Shown: positions 9,913 to 18,226, counted from the first letter of the stretch. The stretch is 54,012 bases of DNA from Betaproteobacteria bacterium (GCA_023259135.1 JAHFQX010000002.1:1-54012); one strand, 5' to 3'. Notes: a model not told the origin generated them from the letters alone. Translations and numbers: made by a program.

Positions 9913-10701
9913 ATGCCCGCATCCGCAAACCCGACCCAGCCGGACTTTTGGCGACACCCGCTGGGCTACCGGCCCGCTCCCGACTTGCTGCAAGACCGGG
10001 TCATCCTGGTCACCGGAGCAGGCCAAGGCATCGGCCGGGTGGCGGCGCTAAGCTTCGCCGCCCACGGCGCCGCGGTGGCGCTGCACGGCCGCTCGGTGGA
10101 AAAACTGGAAGCGGTATACGACGAGATCGTGGCAGCCGGCCACGCCGAACCCGCCATCGCCCCCCTGGATCTGGCGACTGCCACCGACCGGGATTTCGAT
10201 GCCCTGGCTTTCAACATCAAGAAAACCTTCGGCCGCCTCGATGGCATCCTGCACAACGCCACCCATGGCCCGCGGCCCAGCCCCCTGGCCCAGCAATCGC
10301 TGGACGACTGGCTCGGCCTGCTGCGCGTGAATCTGGCGGCCCCCTTCGCCCTCACCCGCGCTTGCCTGCCGCTGCTGAAAGCCGCCGAAGACGGGGCGGT
10401 GGTCCTGACGTTGGAAAGCCACGGGCACAGCCCGGCAGCGTACTGGGGGGGGTTCGGCGTGGCCAAGCACGGCCTGGAAGCCTATCTCATCATCCAAGCC
10501 CAGGAATGGGAGGGCCTGCCGGGGCCGCGCATCAACGGATTGATTCCCGGGCCGGTGCGCTCGCCCCAGCGCTCCCGCACCCATCCCGGCGAAGATACCG
10601 CGGCGCTGCCCCGGCCCGACGCCCTGATGCCGGCCTATCTGCTGCTGCTGGGACCGGACAGCCGGGGGGTCAGCGGCCGGATTCTGGCTCTTCGGAGCTG
10701 A
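9913..10701 (+). CDS. YciK-like short-chain dehydrogenase with altered active site
   Basis: This is a short-chain dehydrogenase/reductase of 262 aa that resembles the YciK group along its length. It has the nucleotide motif VTGAGQGIG, the structural motif LHNAT and the C-terminal PGPVR loop. The catalytic YxxxK is changed: the bases give GGFGVAKHG, so Tyr is replaced by Phe while Lys is kept. The Ser of the triad aligns with the Ser in TLESHGHS. Classical SDR reduction normally needs that Tyr, so the protein may bind cofactor without standard catalysis. ATG 9913 is chosen because AGGA at 9903-9906 sits 6 bp upstream. The 3' end overlaps the convergent thioesterase gene by 32 bp. Confidence 0.85.
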   Translation: MPASANPTQPDFWRHPLGYRPAPDLLQDRVILVTGAGQGIGRVAALSFAAHGAAVALHGRSVEKLEAVYDEIVAAGHAEPAIAPLDLATATDRDFDALAFNIKKTFGRLDGILHNATHGPRPSPLAQQSLDDWLGLLRVNLAAPFALTRACLPLLKAAEDGAVVLTLESHGHSPAAYWGGFGVAKHGLEAYLIIQAQEWEGLPGPRINGLIPGPVRSPQRSRTHPGEDTAALPRPDALMPAYLLLLGPDSRGVSGRILALRS

Positions 10702-11101
10702 TCAAGGCCCGCAGCGCATCGGGCACGGGAGCCGGGCGGCCGGTCTTGCGCTCGACCCACACCAGCATGGTTTCGCCATCGGCATAGAACTCCCCGGGAC
10801 GCAGCGCGTCGGTGATTTCATAACGCATGCGGAAGCTGCTGCGCCCCGCCCGATCGCACCACACTTTCACATCCACCGTGGTCATCTGTTCGATGGGCTT
10901 GCGGTAGTTGCAGTGGTTGCTGGCCACGACCGGACCGTCCGCGTCGGTCGCTACCGGCATGTTGGCGGCATTGAACCAGCCGAGCCGCCCCTGCTCCATG
11001 TAGCGGATGTACAGCACATTGTTGACGTGGCCCATCATATCCATGTCAGCCCAACGCACCGCCACCTGGGCCACCACGACCAAGCCCTTGTTTCTAGCCA
11101 T
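10670..11101 (-). CDS. 4-hydroxybenzoyl-CoA-thioesterase-fold acyl-CoA thioesterase
   Basis: This is a 143-residue single hot-dog domain. The family signature RWADMDMMGHVNNVLYIRYME occupies about 16-36, with Asp21 in the position of the catalytic Asp of 4HBT-type enzymes. Such proteins hydrolyse acyl-CoA thioesters in the cytosol; the substrate cannot be read from sequence. It is read towards the SDR gene, overlapping its 3' end by 32 bp. It is divergent from the ETF-quinone oxidoreductase gene, with a 165-bp shared upstream region. Proximity to several acyl-CoA enzymes in the window is suggestive only. Confidence 0.9.
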   Translation of the reverse strand: MARNKGLVVVAQVAVRWADMDMMGHVNNVLYIRYMEQGRLGWFNAANMPVATDADGPVVASNHCNYRKPIEQMTTVDVKVWCDRAGRSSFRMRYEITDALRPGEFYADGETMLVWVERKTGRPAPVPDALRALISSEEPESGR

Positions 11102-11144
11102 CTACCTGTCCCTTCGCTGAAAATCGGGGCTATTGAAGCCCGTT

Positions 11145-11174
11145 TTGCCGGTCCCAGCGTTACGCGGGTAGAAT
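11145..11174 (+). promoter_or_regulatory. Candidate sigma70 promoter of the ETF-QO gene
   Basis: TTGCCG (11145-11150) and TAGAAT (11169-11174) are spaced by 18 bp, a reasonable sigma70 match. Predicted start is near 11181, leaving an 85-nt leader that includes a strong hairpin at 11198-11224. Confidence 0.55.
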
Positions 11175-11197
11175 ACCCGCCGCAATGGATCATTGTC

Positions 11198-11224
11198 GGC
11201 CGGAGATTGTAGCAGCCTCCGGCC
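11198..11224 (+). promoter_or_regulatory. Perfect 8-bp stem-loop in the ETF-QO leader
   Basis: GGCCGGAG (11198-11205) and CTCCGGCC (11217-11224) are exact inverted repeats around an 11-nt loop. It is not followed by a T-run, so it does not look like an intrinsic terminator. It may affect mRNA stability or be part of an upstream control region. The ribosome site lies 28 bp further on. Confidence 0.5.
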
Positions 11225-11266
11225 CATCCGCTTTCTAAGCAGCCAGTCATTGGGGAGGGCAGTTCA

Positions 11267-12928
11267 GTGGAACGGGAATTCATGGAATACGACGTGGTCA
11301 TCGTCGGCGGCGGCCCCGCCGGCCTCGCCGCCGCCATCCGGCTCAAGCAATTGAGCGCCGAGCGCGGCCACGAAGTCAGCGTCTGCGTCCTGGAAAAAGG
11401 CTCGGAAGTCGGCGCCCATATCCTTTCCGGCGCGGTGGTCGATCCCATCGCCCTCAACGAGCTGATCCCCGATTGGAAGGAGAAGGGCGCGCCCCTCAAC
11501 ACCCCGGTCACCGACGACCGCTTCCTGGTGCTCACCGAGAAGAAGAGCCTGGGCATCCCCAACGCCTTGCTGCCGCCTCTCATGAACAACCACGGCAACT
11601 ACATCGTCAGCCTGGGCAACGTATGCCGCTGGCTGGCGGAACAAGCCGAAGCCCTGGGGGTGGAAATCTATCCCGGCTTCGCCGCCGCCGAGGTACTCTA
11701 CCGCGAAGACGGCAGCGTCAAGGGCGTCGCCACCGGCGACATGGGCGTCGGCAAGGACGGCCAGCCCACCGACCATTACCAGCCGGGAATGGAACTGCAC
11801 GGCAAGTTCACCTTCTTCGCCGAAGGGGTGCGCGGCTCCCTCACCAAAACCCTGTTCGAAAAATTCAAGCTGCGGGAGGGCGTGGACCCCCAGAAATTCG
11901 GCATCGGCATCAAGGAGCTGTGGAAAATCGATCCGGCCAAGCATCGGCCAGGCTTGGTCATGCATACCCAAGGCTGGCCGTTGGACAACAACGCCGGGGG
12001 CGGCTCCTTCATGTATCACTTGGAGGACAACCAGGTGGCGGTGGGCTTCGTGATCCATTTGAATTACGAAAACCCCCACCTGTCTCCCTTCGAGGAATTC
12101 CAGCGCTTCAAGACCCATCCCGCCATTCGGCCGTTTTTCGAGGGCGGCACCCGTATCAGCTACGGCGCCCGGGCCATCAACGAAGGCGGCCTGCAGTCGA
12201 TTCCCAAGCTGGTGTTCCCCGGCGGCGCCTTGATCGGCTGCTCCGCGGGTTTCGTCAACGTGCCGCGCATCAAGGGCAGCCACAACGCCATGAAAACCGG
12301 CATGCTGGCCGCCGAGGCGGCGTTCGATGCCCTGCAAGGCGGTTCCGAAGGCCGCGAGGAACTGGCCGCCTACCCGGCAGCCTTCCGTAACTCCTGGGCC
12401 TACACCGATCTCTATAAGGTCCGCAACGTCAAGCCGGGGCTCAAATGGGGCACCCTGCTGGGCAGCGCCCACGGCGGCTTGCACATGTGGCTCAACGACC
12501 TCAAGCTGGGCTGGCTGGTGCCCTGGACCCTTAGGCACACCAAGGCCGACCACGAATCCCTGAAACCCGCCGACCAATGCCCCAAGATCGAGTATCCGAA
12601 ACCCGACGGCGTGATCACTTTCGACCGGCTGTCCTCGGTGTTCCTGTCCAACACCAACCACGAGGAAAATCAGCCCTGCCACCTGACCCTGAAGGACCCC
12701 TCGGTCCCCATCCGCATCAACCTGGCCCGCTACGACGCTCCAGAGCAGCGCTACTGCCCGGCCGGGGTGTACGAGATCGTGCGGGAAGCCGACGGCTCCA
12801 ATCCGCGCTTGCAGATCAACGCCCAGAATTGCGTCCACTGCAAGACCTGCGACATCAAGGACCCCACCCAGAACATCAACTGGGTGGTGCCGGAAGGCGG
12901 CGGCGGGCCCAACTATCCCAATATGTAA
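11267..12928 (+). CDS. Electron transfer flavoprotein-ubiquinone oxidoreductase
   Basis: ETF-QO passes electrons from acyl-CoA dehydrogenases, via ETF, to the quinone pool at the inner membrane. Length 553 aa matches the bacterial and mitochondrial family. The FAD motif VGGGPAGL is at 13-20. The C-terminal ferredoxin-like domain carries four 4Fe-4S ligands at Cys497, Cys522, Cys525 and Cys528. The GTG at 11267 is preferred because GGGGAGGG at 11252-11259 is well placed. An ATG at 11282 in the same frame is an alternative that loses only five residues. The three acyl-CoA dehydrogenases in this window are natural upstream donors. No etfAB genes are seen here. Confidence 0.96.
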   Translation: MEREFMEYDVVIVGGGPAGLAAAIRLKQLSAERGHEVSVCVLEKGSEVGAHILSGAVVDPIALNELIPDWKEKGAPLNTPVTDDRFLVLTEKKSLGIPNALLPPLMNNHGNYIVSLGNVCRWLAEQAEALGVEIYPGFAAAEVLYREDGSVKGVATGDMGVGKDGQPTDHYQPGMELHGKFTFFAEGVRGSLTKTLFEKFKLREGVDPQKFGIGIKELWKIDPAKHRPGLVMHTQGWPLDNNAGGGSFMYHLEDNQVAVGFVIHLNYENPHLSPFEEFQRFKTHPAIRPFFEGGTRISYGARAINEGGLQSIPKLVFPGGALIGCSAGFVNVPRIKGSHNAMKTGMLAAEAAFDALQGGSEGREELAAYPAAFRNSWAYTDLYKVRNVKPGLKWGTLLGSAHGGLHMWLNDLKLGWLVPWTLRHTKADHESLKPADQCPKIEYPKPDGVITFDRLSSVFLSNTNHEENQPCHLTLKDPSVPIRINLARYDAPEQRYCPAGVYEIVREADGSNPRLQINAQNCVHCKTCDIKDPTQNINWVVPEGGGGPNYPNM

Positions 12929-13024
12929 CTCAGTCGAGTCGACCTCCGACAGCGTGGTTTGGTTTCAGCCTACCGCGCTGTTTCCGGTGAGTTGTTGAGC
13001 CGCGCCCAGCATGGGCGCACAAAG

Positions 13025-13052
13025 AAAAAGGCAGGGAATTCCCTGCCTTTTT
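13025..13052. terminator. Bidirectional intrinsic terminator
   Basis: This is a perfect 28-bp palindrome: an A5 run, then GGCAGGGAA and its complement TTCCCTGCC, then a T5 run. It can act for the ETF-QO transcript (plus) and for the small KEK-rich gene (minus), which converge on it. Confidence 0.9.
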
Positions 13053-13080
13053 ATCCCCAAAACAGCGGGGAGGGAAGAAA

Positions 13081-13269
13081 TTACTTCTTCTCTTCTTTCT
13101 TCTCCTCTTTCTTCATTTCTTTCTTCTCTTTCTTCATTTCTTTCTTCTCTTTTTTCATTTCTTCTTTTTTCTCCCCAGCAGGCGCGGCGGCCATATGGGA
13201 AGCGGCGAAGGCGCCGGCGCTGGAGACGGCAAACACGGCGGCGATTAAAGTAGCGAGCAGTTTGGTCAT
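13081..13269 (-). CDS. Small secreted Lys/Glu-repeat protein
   Basis: The 62-residue product opens with a clear signal peptide (MTKLLATLIAAVFAVSSAGAFA, likely cut before ASHM). After an AAAPAG linker it becomes an almost pure charged tail of EMKKEKK heptads. The DNA shows the repeat directly: two identical 21-bp units at 13111-13131 and 13132-13152, plus a degenerate third. ATG 13269 is favoured over the in-frame TTG two codons upstream because GAGGA lies 6 bp before it. Short periplasmic proteins of this style occur in betaproteobacteria with no known function. It has its own terminator at 13025-13052, so it is probably a single-gene transcript. Confidence 0.75.
   Translation of the reverse strand: MTKLLATLIAAVFAVSSAGAFAASHMAAAPAGEKKEEMKKEKKEMKKEKKEMKKEEKKEEKK
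13111..13173 (-). repeat. 21-bp tandem repeat encoding EMKKEKK units
   Basis: Two perfect 21-bp copies (13111-13131, 13132-13152) and a diverged third (13153-13173) lie inside the small secreted gene. Slippage would change the protein by whole heptads. Confidence 0.85.
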
Positions 13270-13386
13270 TTTCAATCCTCAAAAAAGATTATCAATGGAG
13301 CATCCATCAGCCGGTATTTTGGCCGACCTGTCCTTAACGGATCATTTGTCCGCCGGTTGACCGTCCGGATTGCCCGATGCTAAAAA

Positions 13387-13400
13387 CGCAAAATTTTGCG
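13387..13400. promoter_or_regulatory. 14-bp perfect palindrome upstream of the KEK-rich gene
   Basis: CGCAAAATTTTGCG is self-complementary and lies between the divergent KEK-rich and TPR genes. It could be an operator. No regulator can be named from this alone. Confidence 0.35.
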
Positions 13401-13521
13401 ATGCCGCATTTGGGGAGGGCCCAGACTACCTGAAAAAACGCCCATGTCCGCCGGAACACCCTAGCCACCCTCTCGGGGTTTCCCTAGAATGCCCCATCGC
13501 TTCCCCTCTGTCTCCCCACCC

Positions 13522-14706
13522 ATGACTCTCCGCTGTTTGTGGATTGCACCATTGCTGTGGCTGCTGTTGAGCGCCGGGGCTTGGGGAAAACCTTTCGTGC
13601 CGCCTTCCGACGGGACGATCCTGGAACAGCTCCCCAATCGGCCCACCGACCCCGCTGCCCGGGAAACCCGCCGGCTTCGCGATCTCTGGCAAAAGCATCC
13701 CGAAGACCTGACGGTGGCCGTCCAGCTTGCTCGGCATTACTACCAGCAAGCGCTGGGGGAGGGGGATCCGCGCCCCGTCGGCTACGCTCAAGCCACTCTG
13801 GCTCGCTGGTGGGGCCTGCCGGAGCCGCCCGGCGAAGTTCTGCTGCTGCGAGCCTTCCTGGGGCAATACCGGCATGATTTCGGCGGCGCCCTGGCCGATC
13901 TGGACAAGTTGCTGCGGCGGGAACCGGATCACCCGGAAGCCCAGTCCTTGCGGGCCGCCATCCACTTGGTGCAGGCCCGCTATGACGAGGCGGCGGCGGA
14001 CTGTCGTGGACTTGGAGTCCGGGGCGCCCCCCTCATGGCCCAGGCTTGTTCCTTGACGGTGGCGGCGCTGACCGGCCAGGCTCGGCCCAGCTACAGGGCG
14101 CTGGCCGGGGCTTTGGCCACCCGACCCGAGGCTTCCAAGGAGCAAAAGCTGTGGATCCTCACCCGCCTCGGAGAAATCGCTCAACGCCTGGGCGAGGAGC
14201 GCCTGGCGGAAAACCATTACCGGCAGGCCTTGGCCTTGGGCATTAGGGACGTTTTTCTGCTGGCGGCCTATGCCGATCTGCTGCTGGATCAGGGCCGAGC
14301 CGCCGAAACCGCGTCGCTGCTCAAGGATGGGCGGCGGGCCGATGTCCTGTTGCTGCGCTTGGCCTTGGCGGAACAGGCCTTGAGCCGGCCCCAGGCGGCC
14401 GAATCCCGCGATGCCCTGGCGGCCCGCTTCCATGAGGCCCGGCTGCGGGGGGACGCGCTGCACCAGCAGGAAGAAGCCCGATTTACCTTGTATCTCCTGG
14501 GCCAACCCTTGGCGGCGCTGCGGCTCGCCGAAGCAAACTGGCGGGTGCAGCGGGAGCCCCGGGACGCCCGAATCTTGCTGGAAGCCGCCCTCGCTGCCCG
14601 GCAGCCCGCCGCCGCCCAACCGGTGCTGGATTGGCTGAGCCGGTGGGGCAACGAGGAGCCCCGCTTGCGCCAACTGGCCGAGCAGCTCGGAAAGCTGCCC
14701 CGATGA
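13522..14706 (+). CDS. Exported TPR-repeat protein
   Basis: The 394-residue protein starts with a signal peptide (MTLRCLWIAPLLWLLLSAGAWG) followed by helical repeats consistent with TPR. Examples are QLARHYYQQALG, LDKLLRREPDHPEAQSLRAAIHL and RLGEERLAENHYRQAL. No catalytic motif is visible, so a periplasmic scaffold role is likely. I use ATG 13522 rather than 13489 because the signal peptide begins there. Its stop codon overlaps the start of the following HupE/UreJ gene (ATGA), so the two are translated together and probably act together. Confidence 0.82.
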   Translation: MTLRCLWIAPLLWLLLSAGAWGKPFVPPSDGTILEQLPNRPTDPAARETRRLRDLWQKHPEDLTVAVQLARHYYQQALGEGDPRPVGYAQATLARWWGLPEPPGEVLLLRAFLGQYRHDFGGALADLDKLLRREPDHPEAQSLRAAIHLVQARYDEAAADCRGLGVRGAPLMAQACSLTVAALTGQARPSYRALAGALATRPEASKEQKLWILTRLGEIAQRLGEERLAENHYRQALALGIRDVFLLAAYADLLLDQGRAAETASLLKDGRRADVLLLRLALAEQALSRPQAAESRDALAARFHEARLRGDALHQQEEARFTLYLLGQPLAALRLAEANWRVQREPRDARILLEAALAARQPAAAQPVLDWLSRWGNEEPRLRQLAEQLGKLPR

Positions 14707-15827
14707 TCCGCCTGCTGCTGGCCGGGGCCTGTCTGCTGGCCGGCTTCGCCGCCCACGCCCACAAGCCCAGCGACAGTTATCTTGCCTTCCGGGTGGCCGG
14801 TGGGGAGGTGACGGGCCAGTGGGACATCGCCCTGCGGGACCTGGATTTCGTCCTGGGCCTGGATACCAACGGCGACGGCGCCATCACCTGGGGCGAACTG
14901 CGCAGCCGTCACGATGCCGTGGCCGCCTATGCGCTATCCCGGCTTTCGGTCCATTCCGGCGCCGCCCTTTGCCCCCTGCGGGTCACCGATCACCTGGTGG
15001 ACCACCACAGCGACGGCACCTACGCCGTTCTCAAACTGGCGGCCCGCTGCCCCGACGCTCCTCAAATTCTGAGCTTGGATTATCGCTTGCTGTTCGACGT
15101 GGATCCCCAGCACAAGGGCCTGCTGCGGCTGGAGCGAGGCGAGCGCACCTTGACGGGCATCTTTAGTCCGGAGCAGCCCCGGCAAAATTTCAATCTCGCC
15201 TCCGCCGGCCGGCTGGCCACCTTTCTGGATTACGGCGGCCACGGGGTCTGGCATATCTGGATCGGCTTCGATCATGTGTTGTTCCTGCTGGCCCTGCTGC
15301 TGCCGGCGGTGCTGATGCGCGGTCCCGGCGGCTGGGTGGGGGCGCAACGGTTCCGCCCGGCTTTCTGGGAAGTGCTCAAGGTGGTCACCGCCTTCACCGT
15401 CGCCCATTCCCTCACCTTGACCCTGGCCGCCTTGGAATGGGTGCAAATCCCCTCCCGGCTGGCAGAGTCCCTGATCGCCGCATCGGTGGTGCTGGCGGCA
15501 CTGAACAACCTCTTTCCGGTCTTCCGGGAAGGGCGCTGGGTGGTGGCCTTCGGCTTCGGTCTGCTCCACGGCTTCGGATTCGCCAGCGTGCTGTCGGACC
15601 TGGGATTGCCCAAGGGGGCTTTGCTGCTGGCCCTGGTGGGTTTCAACCTGGGGGTGGAAATAGGCCAATTGGCCATCGTTGCGGCTTTCCTGCCCCTGGC
15701 CTACGGCTTGCGCAACTCCGGGCTCTACAAAATCGGGGTGTTCCGGCTCGGCTCCCTGGCCATCGCGCTGCTGGCCTTGATTTGGCTGGCCGAACGGGTG
15801 TTCAATTGGAAGATCATTTCTCCCTGA
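14703..15827 (+). CDS. HupE/UreJ-type membrane protein with EF-hand
   Basis: This is a 374-residue inner-membrane protein. It has a signal sequence and a periplasmic N-terminal domain of about 170 residues. That domain carries an EF-hand-like loop (DTNGDGAITWGEL near residue 59), which suggests calcium binding. The second half has about six or seven hydrophobic segments and the HupE/UreJ-like His-containing motifs GHGVWHIWIGFDHVLFL and GFGLLHGFGFASVL. HupE/UreJ proteins are thought to move metals such as nickel. No hydrogenase or urease genes are nearby, so the substrate is open. It is coupled to the preceding TPR gene. Confidence 0.85.
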   Translation: MIRLLLAGACLLAGFAAHAHKPSDSYLAFRVAGGEVTGQWDIALRDLDFVLGLDTNGDGAITWGELRSRHDAVAAYALSRLSVHSGAALCPLRVTDHLVDHHSDGTYAVLKLAARCPDAPQILSLDYRLLFDVDPQHKGLLRLERGERTLTGIFSPEQPRQNFNLASAGRLATFLDYGGHGVWHIWIGFDHVLFLLALLLPAVLMRGPGGWVGAQRFRPAFWEVLKVVTAFTVAHSLTLTLAALEWVQIPSRLAESLIAASVVLAALNNLFPVFREGRWVVAFGFGLLHGFGFASVLSDLGLPKGALLLALVGFNLGVEIGQLAIVAAFLPLAYGLRNSGLYKIGVFRLGSLAIALLALIWLAERVFNWKIISP

Positions 15828-15842
15828 CGAGAGGCTCTCTCC

Positions 15843-16307
15843 ATGGAACGTCACCAAGCCCGTCTCGTCACCTCTTTTGCGGTATTGGGCATCACTACCC
15901 AGGCGGATGCCTTGACCGGCATTGAATTTCTGCCCAGGAGCACCCCGCCGCTGGCTCCCCGGAACTCCGTCGCGGAGGAGGCCTGCCGCCAATTGCACGC
16001 CTATTTGCAAGACCCTCATTTTGCGTTCCGGTTGCCGGTGCGCATCGAAGGCACCTCCCACCGAAAAAAAGTTTGGGCCGCTTTGTCCCGCATTCCCCCG
16101 GGACAACCGCTCACCTACGGAGAATTGGCCCGACGCCTGGGCAGTGCGCCCCGGGCGGTGGGACAGGCCTGCGCCGCCAATCCCCTGCCGGTGCTGATTC
16201 CCTGTCACCGAGTGGTGGGGGCCACTGGGCTGGGGGGCTTCATGGGCGCCGGGGACGGCGATCCCCTGGCCATCAAGGCTTGGCTGCTGCGCCATGAATC
16301 CCGATGA
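15843..16307 (+). CDS. ogt: Methylated-DNA--[protein]-cysteine S-methyltransferase
   Basis: This suicide repair enzyme removes alkyl groups from O6 of guanine. The 154-residue protein has the active-site motif PCHRV at 120-124 with acceptor Cys121. It also has the DNA-recognition helix region TYGELARRLGSAPRAVGQA before it and the family-typical GLGGF segment after it. The N-terminal RNase-H-like domain is short but complete for the Ogt type. It starts 15 bp after the HupE/UreJ gene and overlaps xerD by 14 bp, so the three may share a transcript. Confidence 0.93.
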   Translation: MERHQARLVTSFAVLGITTQADALTGIEFLPRSTPPLAPRNSVAEEACRQLHAYLQDPHFAFRLPVRIEGTSHRKKVWAALSRIPPGQPLTYGELARRLGSAPRAVGQACAANPLPVLIPCHRVVGATGLGGFMGAGDGDPLAIKAWLLRHESR

Positions 16308-17190
16308 GCCGTTGCTGGACGCCTTCTCCGACGCCTTGTGGCTGGAGGACGGCCTGTCGGTCAACACCCTGCAAAGCTATCGCCGGGATCTGCGCCAGTT
16401 CAGCGATTGGCTGAAAGCCCGGCAGGTCCCATCCCTGACCGAAGCCAGGCAGCAAGACATCGAAGCCTATCTCGCCCACAAATTCCGGCAGCACAGCAAA
16501 GCCAGCTCGGCCAGTCGTCTGGTTTCCAGCCTGAAACGGTTTTTTGGCTATGCGCTGCGGCAAGGACTGGTGGCCGCCGACCCCACCCTGGCCATCGAGG
16601 CCCCCAAGCTGCCGCGAGGCCTGCCCAAGACTTTGTCGGAAAACGATGTGGGCAGCCTGTTGGCCGCGCCCGATTGCGCCACGCCACTGGGCTTGCGGGA
16701 CAAAGCGCTGCTGGAGACGATTTATGCGGCGGGGCTGCGGGTCTCCGAGCTGGTGAGTTTGACGTTTCCCCGCCTAGCCTTGCAAGAAGGTTTTGTGCGG
16801 ATTCTGGGCAAAGGCGGAAAAGAGCGACTGGTCCCCCTGGGGGAAGAAGCCTTGCACTGGACGGAGCGCTACTTGGCGGAAAGCCGGCCCGCGCTATTGC
16901 GGGGCAAGGTCCGGGACGCAGTGTTTGTCACGGCCCGCGGCGAAGCCCTCACCCGGCAAGGATTCTGGTATCTGGTCAAACGCTACGCCCGGAAGGCCGG
17001 GATACGAACCGACATTTCCCCCCACACCCTGCGGCACGCCTTCGCCACCCACCTGCTGAATCACGGCGCCGACCTGCGGGCGGTGCAGATGCTGCTGGGC
17101 CACGCCGACATTTCCACCACCCAGATCTATACCCACGTGGCTCGGGAGCGCCTCAAGGAGCTTCACGCCCGCCATCATCCGCGAGGCTAA
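16294..17190 (+). CDS. xerD: Tyrosine recombinase XerD
   Basis: XerD acts with XerC at dif to resolve chromosome dimers. The 298-residue product has the N-terminal SAM-like core-binding domain and the full catalytic set Arg149, Lys173, His244, Arg247, His270 and nucleophile Tyr279. Length and motifs fit XerD rather than a phage integrase. No att-like repeats flank it, and it overlaps ogt, consistent with a housekeeping gene. It is read towards folB, with only one base between the stops. Confidence 0.95.
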   Translation: MNPDEPLLDAFSDALWLEDGLSVNTLQSYRRDLRQFSDWLKARQVPSLTEARQQDIEAYLAHKFRQHSKASSASRLVSSLKRFFGYALRQGLVAADPTLAIEAPKLPRGLPKTLSENDVGSLLAAPDCATPLGLRDKALLETIYAAGLRVSELVSLTFPRLALQEGFVRILGKGGKERLVPLGEEALHWTERYLAESRPALLRGKVRDAVFVTARGEALTRQGFWYLVKRYARKAGIRTDISPHTLRHAFATHLLNHGADLRAVQMLLGHADISTTQIYTHVARERLKELHARHHPRG

Positions 17191-17191
17191 G

Positions 17192-17551
17192 TTAAGTCTT
17201 CTCCCGGCTGCGCTCGATGGTCACTCCCAAGCGCTTGACGCCCCGCAGCGCTCCCAGCTTGGCGACACTGACCTTTACCCACGAGGCGCCGAATTCCGCC
17301 AAAACCAGTTGCGCCACTTCCTCCGCGAGTCTCTCCAGCAGCGGGTAATGGCGATCCTCCAAGGTTTCCCCGATGCGCTTGACCACCGCGCCATAATCGA
17401 CGGTATCGGCGATTTTCCCGGTGCGGGCGGCCAATCCGGCAGGAATGCCGATCTCCAGGTCAAGCTGTACCGTCTGCTCCATCCCCTGTTCCCAAGGATA
17501 GATGCCCACCCGGGTCTCGACCCGGTAGTCGTTGATGAAAACAATGTCCAT
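17192..17551 (-). CDS. folB: Dihydroneopterin aldolase FolB
   Basis: FolB cleaves 7,8-dihydroneopterin to 6-hydroxymethyl-dihydropterin in folate synthesis. The 119-residue product starts MDIVFINDYRVETRVGIYPWE, matching FolB family N-termini. That is why ATG 17551 is preferred over Met at 17569 or further upstream. The conserved Glu in the GIYPWEQ segment and the late Lys in VSVAKLGA are present. It is convergent with xerD. Its upstream side borders the transposase scar. Confidence 0.93.
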   Translation of the reverse strand: MDIVFINDYRVETRVGIYPWEQGMEQTVQLDLEIGIPAGLAARTGKIADTVDYGAVVKRIGETLEDRHYPLLERLAEEVAQLVLAEFGASWVKVSVAKLGALRGVKRLGVTIERSREKT

Positions 17552-17657
17552 GGCGTGGCTCGTAGACATAAAGACTCGCGGCAACAAGCAGCGTCAAAAA
17601 GCCGTTGATTGTATGATAAAGCCCACGCTCCTGACAGCCTGACCTTGCCATCGTTAC

Positions 17658-17957
17658 TCAGCAGTCGCCAATATAGGCGACAGAAGGTGCTTGGAAGAAT
17701 GAGCGAATTAGGTCGGGCATTTGCCGCAGCAGAGATAACTGCTCAGCGATTTTCTCTCTCAATTTTTCGCCCTTGCGCAAAGGCCGCCGGGCGACTCCGG
17801 TGCGTTTGACGTGACTCCACGCCAACTCGTCGGGGTTCAGTTCGGGTGCGTAGCCGGGCAGGAAGCGCAAGGTCAGACGACCCTGCGTCGATGCAACGTA
17901 GTTGCCCACGATCGCCTTCTTGTGGGCGGGCAGGCCGTCGAGGACCAGATGGACCAG
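17658..17957 (-). pseudogene. IS630-family transposase remnant (C-terminal part)
   Basis: The last 100 or so codons of a DDE transposase are preserved. LVHLVLDGLPAHKK carries an Asp of the DDE triad, and FLPGYAPELNPDELAWSHVK carries the terminal NPDE motif of IS630-type enzymes. A helical tail follows, ending SFFQAPSVAYI. Similarity stops abruptly near 17957, and what lies upstream in the frame is unrelated Arg/Pro-rich sequence. No N-terminal HTH or complete inverted repeats are seen, so the element is dead. The break coincides with the edge of the second remnant. Confidence 0.8.
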
Positions 17958-18008
17958 GGGTGTCCTGATTTCTGTGTGTGAGGCGGTGGCCAGACTTTTC
18001 CACGGCGG

Positions 18009-18030
18009 CGTTCGTCGCCTGCGACGAACG
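18009..18030. repeat. 10-bp perfect inverted repeat within the IS scar
   Basis: CGTTCGTCGC (18009-18018) and GCGACGAACG (18021-18030) flank a 2-bp spacer. It sits between the two transposase fragments and may belong to an insertion-sequence end or be a hairpin downstream of the IS256-type gene. Confidence 0.55.
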
Positions 18031-18064
18031 ACCGACGCGGTGGGAAAATCGGTGCTCAAGCATT

Positions 18065-18226
18065 TTACGCCTGTGGCCGCGTGAAGCGGTCTTGGTAGAG
18101 GATCGCGAATGGGTTCATGGCCGCTTTCCAGTCGCGTGCCGCGTGGCTCCATTGGGCGGCGGTGTTCCGAAGCGCCAGCCAGATCAATTTGCTCGCGGCC
18201 TCGTTGGAAGGGAAATGGCCGCGTGT
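18065..18226 (-). pseudogene. IS256-family transposase remnant (last 53 codons)
   Basis: The minus strand from ACA 18226 to TAA 18067-18065 reads TRGHFPSNEAASKLIWLALRN, then WSHAARDWKAAMNPFAILYQDR. This matches the conserved C-terminal block of IS256-type (mutator-like) transposases. A TAG codon directly precedes it (18229-18227), and no upstream similarity is visible. The DDE core is therefore gone. About 110 bp of sequence between this stop and the IS630 break near 17957 could be the right end of the same element. Confidence 0.72.

Noticed and set aside
11264-12838. A long minus-strand open frame across the ETF-QO gene
   Set aside because: It is the shadow of a well-conserved flavoprotein with intact FAD and 4Fe-4S motifs on the plus strand.
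13007-13290. Plus-strand frames full of Phe/Ser across the KEK-rich gene
   Set aside because: They are the antisense of the Lys/Glu repeat. The minus frame has the signal peptide, ribosome site and terminator.
16294-17190. XerD as a phage or island integrase marking an attachment site
   Set aside because: Length, motif set and housekeeping neighbours fit chromosomal XerD. No flanking direct repeats or phage genes are seen, and the nearby tRNA-Lys is intact and separated from it by folB and the IS scar.
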